DNA of 64,000 nucleotides from Catenuloplanes indicus (GTDB lineage Bacteria > Actinomycetota > Actinomycetes > Mycobacteriales > Micromonosporaceae): contig NZ_JAUSUZ010000001.1 of NCBI RefSeq assembly GCF_030813715.1, positions 6,262,001-6,326,000 on the forward strand, written 5' to 3'. Under the pieces are notes generated by a model that was not told the DNA's origin, ran no database searches, and saw nothing but the letters and a program-made list of their open reading frames with translations. Of this stretch, positions 51,897-60,566 are shown piece by piece. Every line of letters starts with the position of its first letter. Position 1 is the stretch's first letter. A program made the position numbers and the translations under genes.

Positions 51897-52877
51897 GTGA
51901 CGCACCCACACCGCGCGCCGGGCATGTCGTGGCCGCCCCCGGGCGGGTCCGGCCAGCCGCAGCACTACACGCAACAGCCGCCGCCGGTCTACCACCAGCC
52001 GCCGCAGCAGCCCCCGCCTGTGCACCAGTACCCGCCGCAGACACCGCAGCAGCCCGGCCGGCCGTACGTGCCGCAGCTGCACCCGGAGCCCGGGTACGAG
52101 GAGGTGCCGCTGCGCGGCGGCAACGTCTCCACCGTGCACCGGGTCGGCGACACCGTACGCCGCAACGCGGGACCGTGGACGCCCTCGGTGCACGCGCTGC
52201 TGCGCCACATGGAGTACGTCGGCTTCAGCGGCTCGCCGCGCGCGCTCGGGATAGACGACAAGGGCCGCGAGGTGCTGTCCTACATCGACGGCGAGTGCGG
52301 CGAGTACCCGCTGGCCGAGCACTGGGTGACGGACGAGGCGCTGGTCACCGTGGCGACCATGCTGCGGATGTTCCACGACGCGCAGTACGGTTTCCAGCCG
52401 CCGCCCGGCGCGGTGTGGCGCTCGTTCGGGCCGCCGCCGCCGGACACGGAGGTGATCTGCCACCACGACGCGGCGCCGCACAACGTGATCTGGCGGCCGG
52501 ACGGCACGCTCGCGCTGATCGACTTCGACCTGGCGTCACCGGGGGCGCGGATCTACGACGTGGCGTACGCGGCCTGGACCTGGGTGCCGCTCTTCTCCGA
52601 CCGGGACTCGCAGACGCTGGGCTGGAAGCGGCCGAACCGGCCGCGCCGGCTGCGGTTGTTCGCGGACGCGTACGGGCTGATCCCGCGCGACCGGCACCGC
52701 CTGGTCCGGACCATTCGCAAGCGGATCGTCGACCACGTCGAGGGCATCCGGCGGATGGCGGCGGCCGGTGATCCCGCGTTCGTGACCATCGTGCAAAAGG
52801 GACACCTGCGTCGCCCGATGCGCGATCTTCGTCTGCTCGACTACGAGCGGAACGCACTTGAGTACACTCTGCGATAG
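51897..52877 (+). CDS. APH-like phosphotransferase with Pro/Gln-rich N-terminus
   Basis: 326 residues. The first ~70 are low-complexity (runs such as QQPPPVYHQPPQQPPPV). From residue 75 a small kinase-like domain: LRGGNVSTVHRVGDTVRRNA, a VLSYIDGECGEYPLAEHW hinge, the catalytic loop ICHHDAAPHNVIWRPDG with the brackets Asp and Asn, and the DFD metal site in ALIDFDLASPGARIYDVAYA. This fits the aminoglycoside phosphotransferase/choline kinase superfamily; actual substrate unknown. It lies 5 bases after ftsY and before the amt control region. Confidence 0.85.
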   Translation: MTHPHRAPGMSWPPPGGSGQPQHYTQQPPPVYHQPPQQPPPVHQYPPQTPQQPGRPYVPQLHPEPGYEEVPLRGGNVSTVHRVGDTVRRNAGPWTPSVHALLRHMEYVGFSGSPRALGIDDKGREVLSYIDGECGEYPLAEHWVTDEALVTVATMLRMFHDAQYGFQPPPGAVWRSFGPPPPDTEVICHHDAAPHNVIWRPDGTLALIDFDLASPGARIYDVAYAAWTWVPLFSDRDSQTLGWKRPNRPRRLRLFADAYGLIPRDRHRLVRTIRKRIVDHVEGIRRMAAAGDPAFVTIVQKGHLRRPMRDLRLLDYERNALEYTLR

Positions 52878-52924
52878 ATGATCGGCTGATACGCCACCCT
52901 CTGTTCAGGGATGGTGAGTGTTTC

Positions 52925-52961
52925 TTCACACGTTGGAAACAACCCGTGACTCTCAAGAAAC
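52925..52961 (+). promoter_or_regulatory. Probable GlnR binding region upstream of amt
   Basis: TTCAC-N6-GAAAC (52925-52940), five bases, then GTGAC-N6-GAAAC (52946-52961). The second half matches the actinobacterial GlnR motif GTNAC-N6-GAAAC exactly; the first differs at two positions. The usual six-base gap between halves is five here. Lying ~110 bases before amt, it should bring amt-glnB-glnD under nitrogen control. Confidence 0.65.
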
Positions 52962-53072
52962 GGACTGGAGACCCAGCGCGAAACAGCGGCCCGTGAAGCT
53001 CTCGTCCAACCGGCGACGGGGCGATGCTGCCTTGCCACCGGGAGGGAGGAATTCAAACCGAGAGGAGGCAGC

Positions 53073-54425
53073 GTGCCGGAGATTGCCATCGATTCCGGGC
53101 ACACCGCCTGGTTGCTTGTTTCGTCCGCTCTTGTGCTTCTCATGACTCCGGGTCTGGCGTTCTTCTACGGTGGCATGACCAAGTCCAAGGGCATCCTGAA
53201 CATGATGATGATGAGCTTCAGCTCCATCGCCATCGTGTCCCTGCTCTGGGTCTTCTACGGCTTCTCCATCGCGTTCGGTAAGTCGAACGGCTTCTTCGGC
53301 GACGTCACGCAGTACGCGTTCATGACGCAGGACCTCACCGGCGCCTGGTCCGAGCTGGTCCCGGTCCCGACGTTCGTCTTCGCGGTCTTCCAGATGATGT
53401 TCGCGATCATCACGGTCGCGCTGATCAGCGGCGCGCTCGCGGACCGCGCCAAGTTCGCCGGCTGGATCGTCTACGCGGTCGCCTGGGCCACCCTCGTCTA
53501 CTTCCCGGTCGCGAACTGGGTGTGGGGCGGCGGCTGGATCTTCGAGATGGGCGCGTTCGACTTCGCCGGTGGCACCGCGGTGCACATCAACGCGGGTGCG
53601 GCGGCGCTCGGCCTGGCGATCATCCTGCGCAAGCGGAACGGCTGGCCGTCCGGTGCGTACAAGCCGCACAACGTGCCGACCATCGCGCTCGGCGCCGGTC
53701 TGCTCTGGTTCGGCTGGTTCGGCTTCAACGCCGGCTCCGAGGGCGCGGCCGACGCGATCGCCGGCATCGCGTTCCTGAACACCCAGGTCGCCACCGCGGC
53801 CGCGGTCATCGGCTGGCTGGTCGTGGAGTGGATCCGCGACGGCAAGCCCACGCTGCTCGGCGCGTCCTCGGGTGCGATCGCCGGCCTGGTCGCGATCACC
53901 CCGGCCTGTGCGTTCGTCGAGCCGATCGGCGCGATCGGCCTCGGCATCGTCACCGGTGCGATCTGCGCGCTGTCGGTCGGCCTGAAGTACAAGCTCGGCT
54001 TCGACGACTCGCTCGACGTGGTCGGCGTGCACATGGTCGGCGGCCTGATCGGCGCGCTGTCCATCGGCCTGATCGCCACCCAGAAGTTCTACGGCGAGGC
54101 CGGCCCGCAGGGCCTGTTCTACGGCGGCGGTGTCGAGCAGCTCGGCAAGCAGGCCGCGGGCGCGTTCGCGGTGCTGGCGTACTCGCTGATCATCTCGGTC
54201 ATCCTGGGCTTCGCGATCGACAAGACGATCGGCATGACCGTCTCGTCCGAGGCGGAGACCGAGGGTGTGGACCAGGTCGAGCACGCGGAGAGCGCGTACG
54301 ACTTCTCCGCCCCCACGGGTGGCGGCGGCGCGTTCGCCCTGGCCGGGATCGCCCCGTCGAGCGGCACCCCCGCGGCCGCGGCACCCGCCACGCCCGCCAC
54401 GGCCGACGAAAAGGTCGCAGGCTAA
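53073..54425 (+). CDS. amt: Ammonium transporter
   Basis: 450 residues with about eleven membrane helices. Signal-like first helix (AWLLVSSALVLLMTPGLAFF), FYGGMTKSKGILNMMMMSF, the FDFAGGTAVHINAGAAALGL region with the first pore histidine, and DVVGVHMVGGLIGALSIGLI with the second. The cytoplasmic tail after residue 385 is acidic and Ala/Pro-rich. GTG start has a GAGAGGAGG site. First gene of amt-glnB-glnD. Confidence 0.97.
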   Translation: MPEIAIDSGHTAWLLVSSALVLLMTPGLAFFYGGMTKSKGILNMMMMSFSSIAIVSLLWVFYGFSIAFGKSNGFFGDVTQYAFMTQDLTGAWSELVPVPTFVFAVFQMMFAIITVALISGALADRAKFAGWIVYAVAWATLVYFPVANWVWGGGWIFEMGAFDFAGGTAVHINAGAAALGLAIILRKRNGWPSGAYKPHNVPTIALGAGLLWFGWFGFNAGSEGAADAIAGIAFLNTQVATAAAVIGWLVVEWIRDGKPTLLGASSGAIAGLVAITPACAFVEPIGAIGLGIVTGAICALSVGLKYKLGFDDSLDVVGVHMVGGLIGALSIGLIATQKFYGEAGPQGLFYGGGVEQLGKQAAGAFAVLAYSLIISVILGFAIDKTIGMTVSSEAETEGVDQVEHAESAYDFSAPTGGGGAFALAGIAPSSGTPAAAAPATPATADEKVAG

Positions 54426-54803
<378 letters not shown>

Positions 54804-54812
54804 CACACGGAT

Positions 54813-57014
54813 ATGAGTGACATCGGCGCCGTCGCACGCACCACGCGTGCGGCGGCGCTCGACTCGTGGCTGACCACGCTGATGCCCGCCGGTGTGCCCG
54901 GCGTCGCGCTGGTCGCGGTGGGTGGGCTCGGCCGGCGTGAGGTCGCGCCGTTCAGCGACCTGGACCTGGTGCTGGTGCACGCCGGCGTGACCGGGATCGA
55001 CGAGCTGGCCTCCTCGATCTGGTACCCCATCTGGGACGCGAAGCACAAACTCGACCACTCGGTCCGTACCGTCGATCAGGCTATCGAGGTGGCGGCGTCG
55101 GACGTCAAGGCCGCGCTCGGCATGCTCGACGCCCGGCACGTCGCCGGTGACCGTGCGCTGTCCGAGCGGCTGATCACCGAGTCCGCGGACCTCTGGCGGC
55201 GCACTGCGGTCCGCAACCTGGAGGCGCTCCGCGAGATCACTCGCGCGCGCTGGGAAACCCACGGCGAGCTGGCGTTCCTGCTGGAGGGCGACGTCAAGGA
55301 GGCGTCCGGCGGGCTGCGCGACGTGACGATCCTGCGCGGCATGGGCCGGGCCGGCATCGCGGACGCGATGCGCCCGGCGGTCCGGGCCGCGAACCTGCAC
55401 ATGCTCGACGTCCGGGACGCGCTGCACCTCGCGGTCGGCCGCCGGGTCGACCGGCTGGTCGCCCAGGAACGGAAGTCCGTGGCGCTGGCGCTGGGCCTGG
55501 ACGACGGCGACGCGCTGCTGCGCCGCGTCTCCGGCGACGCGCGGACCATCGCGCACGCGGTCGACGACGCCTGGCGCGCTGCGGACCGGCTCCGCGGCCG
55601 TCGACGCCTGCTGACCGCGGGCACGCCGGTACGCCGCCCGGTCGCCCGGGACGTGGTCGAGCACGACGGCGAGCTCGTACTGGCACGAACCGCGATCGGG
55701 CCGCGCCCCGACCCCAGCCTCTCGCTCCGCGTCGCCGCGGCCGCGGCCGTGCACCGGCTGCCGATCGCGCGCGCCACCTGCGAATGGCTCGCCACCTACT
55801 GCCCGCCGCTGCCCGCGCCCTGGCCGGAAGCGGCCCGGTCGGCCCTGATCACGCTGCTCGGCGCCGGTCCCGGCCTGCCCGCGACCTGGGAGACCTGCGA
55901 CCGGTACGGCCTGGTCGACGGCTGGCTGCCGGAATGGGCGCGCATGCGCAGCCTGCCGCAACACAACGCGGTGCACCGGTTCACGCTGGACCGGCACCTG
56001 GTCCAGGCCGCGTCCGAGGCCACCGCGTTCACCCGCGACGTCGACCGGCCCGACCTGCTGCTGCTCGCCGCGTTCCTGCACGACGTGGGCAAGGGCCTGC
56101 CCGGCGACCACAGCGCGGTCGGCGCGCCGATCGCGGCCGGCATCGCGCAGCGCATCGGGCTGCCGCCGGCCGAGGTCGCGCTGATCGAACGCCTGGTCCG
56201 GCTGCACCTGCTGCTGCCCGAGGTGGCCACCCGCCGCGACCTGAGCGACCCGGTCACCATCACCCGCGTCGCGACCGCGGTCGAGGACCCGCTCACGCTC
56301 GACCTGCTGCACAGCCTGGCCCGCGCGGACGCGATAGCGACCGGCCCGGCCGCCTGGTCCGACTGGAAGGGCCGGCTGATCCGCGAGCTGGTCGCACGCG
56401 TGCGCACCGCGCTGGACACCGGCGCGCTGCCCAAACCTGCGGAGCCCGACCCGGAACTGCTGGACGCGCCGCTGCCCGTGGTGCACCTCGACGGCGACCG
56501 GGTCGCGGTCGCGGCCGCGGACCGGCGCGGACTGCTCGCGGCCGTGGCCGGCTGCCTGTCCATGCACCGGCTCGACGTGCTCGCCGCGGACGTCACCACG
56601 GTGGGGGAGCGGGCGGTGCTGGAGGTGCGGGTACAGCCCCGGTACGGCACACCGGCCGAGCCGATCGCGCTCACCGCCGATTTGCGCCGGGTGCTCAACG
56701 GCGACGTGTCCGTGACGCAGCGGCTGCGCGGGCGAGTGCCTCCCACGCGTACCGGCGCCGCTCCGAAGGTCGTCTGGCACCGCGACGTGGCCACGGACGC
56801 GGTGGTGCTGGAGGTGCGCGCCGCGGACTCGCCCGGGCTGCTCTACCGGCTGGCGTCCGCGCTCGAGGACGTCGGCACGTCCGTGCGCGCCGCCCGGATC
56901 TCCACGCTCGGCGGCGACGTGGTCGACGCGTTCTACCTGGTCGGTGCGGGTTTCGACGACGCTGCCCGGGAGAAGGTGGAGGCCGCCGTGCTGGCCGCCG
57001 CCGCGCACGCCTGA
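54813..57014 (+). CDS. glnD: P-II nucleotidyltransferase / bifunctional GlnD
   Basis: 733 residues. Nucleotidyltransferase domain with GGLGRREVAPFSDLDLVLVH (GxG...SDxDL), GlnE-like helical region (FLLEGDVKEASGGLRDVTIL), HD phosphohydrolase (LLLAAFLHDVGKGLPGDHSA with the His-Asp pair) and two C-terminal ACT domains (VAVAAADRRGLLAAVAGCLS; VLEVRAADSPGLLYRLASAL). Adds and removes the nucleotide on P-II according to nitrogen status. Starts 9 bases after glnB. Confidence 0.96.
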   Translation: MSDIGAVARTTRAAALDSWLTTLMPAGVPGVALVAVGGLGRREVAPFSDLDLVLVHAGVTGIDELASSIWYPIWDAKHKLDHSVRTVDQAIEVAASDVKAALGMLDARHVAGDRALSERLITESADLWRRTAVRNLEALREITRARWETHGELAFLLEGDVKEASGGLRDVTILRGMGRAGIADAMRPAVRAANLHMLDVRDALHLAVGRRVDRLVAQERKSVALALGLDDGDALLRRVSGDARTIAHAVDDAWRAADRLRGRRRLLTAGTPVRRPVARDVVEHDGELVLARTAIGPRPDPSLSLRVAAAAAVHRLPIARATCEWLATYCPPLPAPWPEAARSALITLLGAGPGLPATWETCDRYGLVDGWLPEWARMRSLPQHNAVHRFTLDRHLVQAASEATAFTRDVDRPDLLLLAAFLHDVGKGLPGDHSAVGAPIAAGIAQRIGLPPAEVALIERLVRLHLLLPEVATRRDLSDPVTITRVATAVEDPLTLDLLHSLARADAIATGPAAWSDWKGRLIRELVARVRTALDTGALPKPAEPDPELLDAPLPVVHLDGDRVAVAAADRRGLLAAVAGCLSMHRLDVLAADVTTVGERAVLEVRVQPRYGTPAEPIALTADLRRVLNGDVSVTQRLRGRVPPTRTGAAPKVVWHRDVATDAVVLEVRAADSPGLLYRLASALEDVGTSVRAARISTLGGDVVDAFYLVGAGFDDAAREKVEAAVLAAAAHA

Positions 57015-57084
57015 CTCGCCGGGTTACCCTTGCTGTTGGCCTCTTCGCGCCGGTGCGTTTTAGACAGAAACGGGATGTTGCGCA

Positions 57085-58644
57085 GTGTTTGACACCTTGA
57101 GTGACCGCCTCTCCGGGATCTTCGGCAAGCTCCGCGGCAAGGGCAAGCTCACCGACGCCGACATCGACGCCACCGCGCGCGAGATCCGTCTCGCCCTGCT
57201 GGAGGCGGACGTCGCGCTTCCCGTGGTCAAGGCGTTCATCCACACGCTCAAGGAGCGGGCGCGCGGCGCCGCGGTCTCCGAGGCGCTCAACCCGGCGCAG
57301 CAGGTCATCAAGATCGTGCACGAGGAGCTGATCGGCGTCCTCGGCGGCGAGGGCCGGCGGCTCCAGTTCGCCAAGAACCCGCCCACCGTGATCATGCTGG
57401 CCGGCCTTCAGGGTGCCGGTAAGACCACGCTCGCCGGCAAGCTCGCCCGCTGGCTCAAGGCCCAGGGCCACCAGCCGCTGCTCGTCGCCGCCGACCTCCA
57501 GCGGCCGAACGCGGTCAACCAGCTGCAGGTGCTCGGCCAGCGCGCCGGCGTCGAGGTCTACGCGCCCTCCGGCGGCAACGGCGAGGGCGACCCGATCCAG
57601 GTCGCGCGCGACTCGATCGAGCACGCGAAGCGCCAGGCCCGCGACATCGTCATCGTCGACACCGCCGGCCGTCTCGGCATCGACGAGGAGATGATGGCGC
57701 AGGCCGCCGGCATCCGCGACGCCGTCGACCCGGACGAGGTCATCTTCGTCATCGACGCCATGGTCGGTCAGGACGCGGTCCGCACCGCCGAGGCGTTCCG
57801 CGACGGCGTCGGCATCACCGGCGTGGTCCTCTCCAAGCTCGACGGTGACGCACGCGGTGGTGCCGCGCTCTCCGTCCGGCACGTGACCGGCCAGCCCATC
57901 CTCTTCGCGTCCACCGGCGAGAAGCTGGAGGACTTCGACGTCTTCCACCCCGACCGGATGGCCAGCCGCATCCTCGGCATGGGCGACGTGCTGACCCTCA
58001 TCGAGCAGGCCGAGGCCGCGTTCGACGAGGACCAGAAGGAGAAGATGACGGCGAAGCTGCTCGGTGGCGAGCAGTTCACGCTGGAGGACTTCCTCGACCA
58101 GCTGGTCGCCGTCCGGCGGATGGGCCCGATCGCGAACGTGCTGAGCATGATGCCCGGCATGGGCCAGATGAAGGACCAGCTCGCCGAGCTCGACGACAAG
58201 CACTTCGACCGGGTCACCGCGATCATTCGCTCGATGACCCCCGCCGAGCGCACCAACCCCAAGATCCTCAACGGCTCCCGCCGCGCCCGCATCGCCAACG
58301 GCGCCGGTGTCCAGGTGATGGACGTCAACCAGCTGCTCAACCGCTTCGCCGACGCGCAGAAGATGATGAAGCAGATGGGCGGCATGATGGGCCTCCCCGG
58401 CGGCGGCAACCGCCGCAAGGCCACCAAGAGCCCGAAGAACAAGCGCAAGGGTACGAAGGGCGGCGGCAACAACCGTCCGCGCACCGGCGGCATGCCGGGC
58501 GGCTTCCCGGGCATGGGCGGCATGCCCCAGCTCCCCCCGGGCATGGACCCGAACACGCTGGGCGGCGGCGGCATGCCCGGCTTCAAGCTCCCCAACATCG
58601 ACTTCAACAAGCTGAACAAGCCCAAGAAGCGCGACGAGGACTGA
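57085..58644 (+). CDS. ffh: Signal recognition particle protein Ffh
   Basis: 519 residues. SRP GTPase that binds signal peptides and 4.5S RNA. N domain from MFDTLSDRLSGIFGKLRGKG, G domain with AGLQGAGKTTLAGKLARWLK, VDTAGRLGIDEEMMAQAAGI, SKLDGDARGGAALSV and the GEKLEDFDVFHPDRMASRIL block, and a Met-rich M domain after residue 330 with a Gly/Met/Pro-rich tail (GGMPGGFPGMGGMPQLPPGM). Start GTG 57085; a TACCCT box near 57028 may be the -10 element. Partner FtsY is 5 kb upstream. Confidence 0.97.
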   Translation: MFDTLSDRLSGIFGKLRGKGKLTDADIDATAREIRLALLEADVALPVVKAFIHTLKERARGAAVSEALNPAQQVIKIVHEELIGVLGGEGRRLQFAKNPPTVIMLAGLQGAGKTTLAGKLARWLKAQGHQPLLVAADLQRPNAVNQLQVLGQRAGVEVYAPSGGNGEGDPIQVARDSIEHAKRQARDIVIVDTAGRLGIDEEMMAQAAGIRDAVDPDEVIFVIDAMVGQDAVRTAEAFRDGVGITGVVLSKLDGDARGGAALSVRHVTGQPILFASTGEKLEDFDVFHPDRMASRILGMGDVLTLIEQAEAAFDEDQKEKMTAKLLGGEQFTLEDFLDQLVAVRRMGPIANVLSMMPGMGQMKDQLAELDDKHFDRVTAIIRSMTPAERTNPKILNGSRRARIANGAGVQVMDVNQLLNRFADAQKMMKQMGGMMGLPGGGNRRKATKSPKNKRKGTKGGGNNRPRTGGMPGGFPGMGGMPQLPPGMDPNTLGGGGMPGFKLPNIDFNKLNKPKKRDED

Positions 58645-58810
58645 TTTGTCCTCACCCGTTCGGGTCAGGCGACGCCTATCAGATCGAGACCCGAACCGAG
58701 GACTTTCATCGCGAGACGACCCTGCCCGGTGACCGTCGATCTTCCTGCCTGTACGGCGCGGCGTGACCGGCCATTCGGTCCGTCCGGGAGCGGTCGGTAA
58801 GACTGGGCGC

Positions 58811-59890
58811 ATGGTGCTGCATGTGCGTGGGGTGTTGCTGCCCGAGGACGAGGTCCGGGATCTGTGGCTGGTCGGGGATCGGGTCACGTTCGAGCCGCAG
58901 CCCGGGGCGGAGACCGTTGTGGACGGTGGGTTCGTGCTGCCCGGGCTGGTCGACGCGCACTGCCACCCCGGGATCGCGCCCGGTGGTGGACCGGTCGGCT
59001 CGCTGGCGCAGGCGCGTGAGCTGGCGTTCCAGGACCGTGACGCGGGCGTGCTGGCGATCCGGGACGCGGGATCGCCGTTCCCCTACGCGGAACTGGACGA
59101 CGATCCGGAGATGCCGCGCCTGATCCGGGCCGGGCAGCATGTCGCGGCGCCGAGGCGCTATCTGCGGGACACCGCGGTCGAGGTCGAGCCGGTGGACGTG
59201 CCCGCGACCGTCGCGGCGCAGGCCAAGGCCGGTAGCGGCTGGGTCAAGCTGGTCGGCGACTGGATCGACCGGGGCGCCGGCGATCTCGCACCGAGCTGGG
59301 ACGCGGCCACGCTGACCGCCGCCGTCGAGGCGGCACACGCAGCCGGCGCGCGGGCGGCCGTGCACACGTTCTCCGAGGAGGCCGTGGAGATCATGGTTCG
59401 GGCCGGCGTCGACTCGGTCGAACACGGCACCGGCCTGAGCCCCGACCTCCTCGACGAGATGGCCCGCCGCGGCACCGCGCTGGTCCCCACGATGATCAAC
59501 ATCCTGACGTTCGACGGCATCGCCGCGCGGGCAGAGACCAAATTCCCCGGGTACGCGGCTCACATGCGCACACTCCGCGACCGCAATCCGGAGCTGGTCC
59601 GCGCCGCATACGAGGCCGGCGTCCCGATCTACGTCGGCACCGACGCCGGCGGCGGCATCGCCCACGGCCAGGCCGCCGAGGAGATGCTGCTGCTGCACAC
59701 CCGGGCCGGCCTGCCCGCCGAGGCCGTGCTCGCCGCCGGGTCGTGGGGCGCCCGCGCCTGGCTCGGCCTCCCCGGCCTGACCGAGGGCGGCCTCGCCGAC
59801 CTGGTCGCCTACGACACCGACCCGCGCCACGACCTCACGGCGGTCCGCACCCCGCGCCGCATCATCCTCCGGGGCCGCATCCTCCGCTGA
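58811..59890 (+). CDS. Amidohydrolase-family protein
   Basis: 359 residues of the imidazolonepropionase-like amidohydrolase group. HCHP in LPGLVDAHCHPGIAPGGG is the first metal pair, followed by the lysine region (SGWVKLVGDWIDRG), AVHTFSEEAVEIM, SVEHGTGLSPDLLDEM, and the Asp in VPIYVGTDAGGGIAHG; the terminal IILRGRILR closes the small domain. In M. tuberculosis a homologous gene lies at the same place after ffh. Substrate unknown. ATG 58811 chosen; the frame is open a little further upstream. Confidence 0.9.
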   Translation: MVLHVRGVLLPEDEVRDLWLVGDRVTFEPQPGAETVVDGGFVLPGLVDAHCHPGIAPGGGPVGSLAQARELAFQDRDAGVLAIRDAGSPFPYAELDDDPEMPRLIRAGQHVAAPRRYLRDTAVEVEPVDVPATVAAQAKAGSGWVKLVGDWIDRGAGDLAPSWDAATLTAAVEAAHAAGARAAVHTFSEEAVEIMVRAGVDSVEHGTGLSPDLLDEMARRGTALVPTMINILTFDGIAARAETKFPGYAAHMRTLRDRNPELVRAAYEAGVPIYVGTDAGGGIAHGQAAEEMLLLHTRAGLPAEAVLAAGSWGARAWLGLPGLTEGGLADLVAYDTDPRHDLTAVRTPRRIILRGRILR

Positions 59891-59948
59891 CCGTACGTCC
59901 GCTCCACACACGCTCGTGCCGGCCGACCGGACCTCGCCGGGAGGATCA

Positions 59949-59993
59949 TTGACCGGTACGAAAGGTAGATCAAACATCGAAGTTGACCTACCT
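59949..59993 (+). promoter_or_regulatory. Candidate promoter with overlapping dyad upstream of proS
   Basis: TTGACC (59949-59954), a 17-base spacer and AAACAT (59972-59977). An 11-bp dyad with one mismatch overlaps it: AGGTAGATCAA (59963-59973) and TTGACCTACCT (59983-59993). The AT-rich dyad over a -10 box suggests a repressor site. Confidence 0.5.
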
Positions 59994-60056
59994 TGTGCAT
60001 CGGTCGATGATCCTTGTGGAGTCAGGGCCGCGGAGTTCGCCGGCGCGGTGGCCGAC

Positions 60057-60076
60057 GCATCCGACATGTCGGATGC
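60057..60076. promoter_or_regulatory. 20-bp perfect palindrome
   Basis: GCATCCGACATGTCGGATGC reads the same on both strands with no spacer, about 100 bases after the candidate promoter above. Its form fits a homodimer binding site. No obvious partner gene is adjacent. Confidence 0.55.
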
Positions 60077-60373
60077 GGTCAGCTGCGCGCGACGTCCTCT
60101 CGCCGAGTCGGCACCTGCGGTGTCGTCCGTTCGGCCGGTGTCCGCCGCGTTTTCCCGTCCACCCGCTTCCGGCGTCGGCGCCCGGCTCTTCGTCGGCGTG
60201 CGACGCAACCCGCGCCGACGAGACCAGCCGATGGTGTCGATCGCGGGGTCGGGACGGGGCCGCGGCAGCGCGGTGAACCGGACCGGCGTGGTTTTCGGTG
60301 ACCACCCGGGGACCGGCTCCGACCGGCGGACCGGAGCGGAGCGCCAGCGGAGTCGGAGGGAAGCCGGAGGTTT

Positions 60374-60416
60374 GCCCGCGGGAGCACGCCCGAAGCGCCC
60401 ACGCCGGAAGCGGGAA
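60374..60416 (-). repeat. 43-bp dispersed intergenic repeat, copy C
   Basis: Read on the minus strand: TTCCCGCTTCCGGCG, middle TGGGCGCTTCGGGCG, then TGCTCCCGCGGGC. Same invariant ends as copies A (22818) and B (38293). Unlike them it lies upstream of a gene (proS, 150 bases away). Confidence 0.85.
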
Positions 60417-60566
60417 CATCGAATTCGGGATTGTCCCGGGCCGGCTGAGCACCCGCACGCGGACGACGCGACCCATCGGTATTGGACAGGGGATTCGATC
60501 TTCGGGTCCCGCGGTGCTGCCCGTCGCGCGACGGCGGGGGAACCCCGAGGCCTAGGATGTGCGGTT

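Larger units (their letters stand above)
59891..60566. other. 676-base gene-free stretch upstream of proS
   Basis: The proS frame is open back to 59916 but the translated sequence has no similarity to ProRS and no coding character. It holds a possible promoter with a dyad, a 20-bp palindrome and a copy of the 43-bp repeat, plus a second partial CCCGCTTCCGGCG at 60162-60174. I see no gene. Confidence 0.6.

Noticed and set aside
60500-60515. T-box-like GGGTCCCGCGG before proS.
   Set aside because: It does not match TGGNACCGCG and no specifier stem could be drawn.
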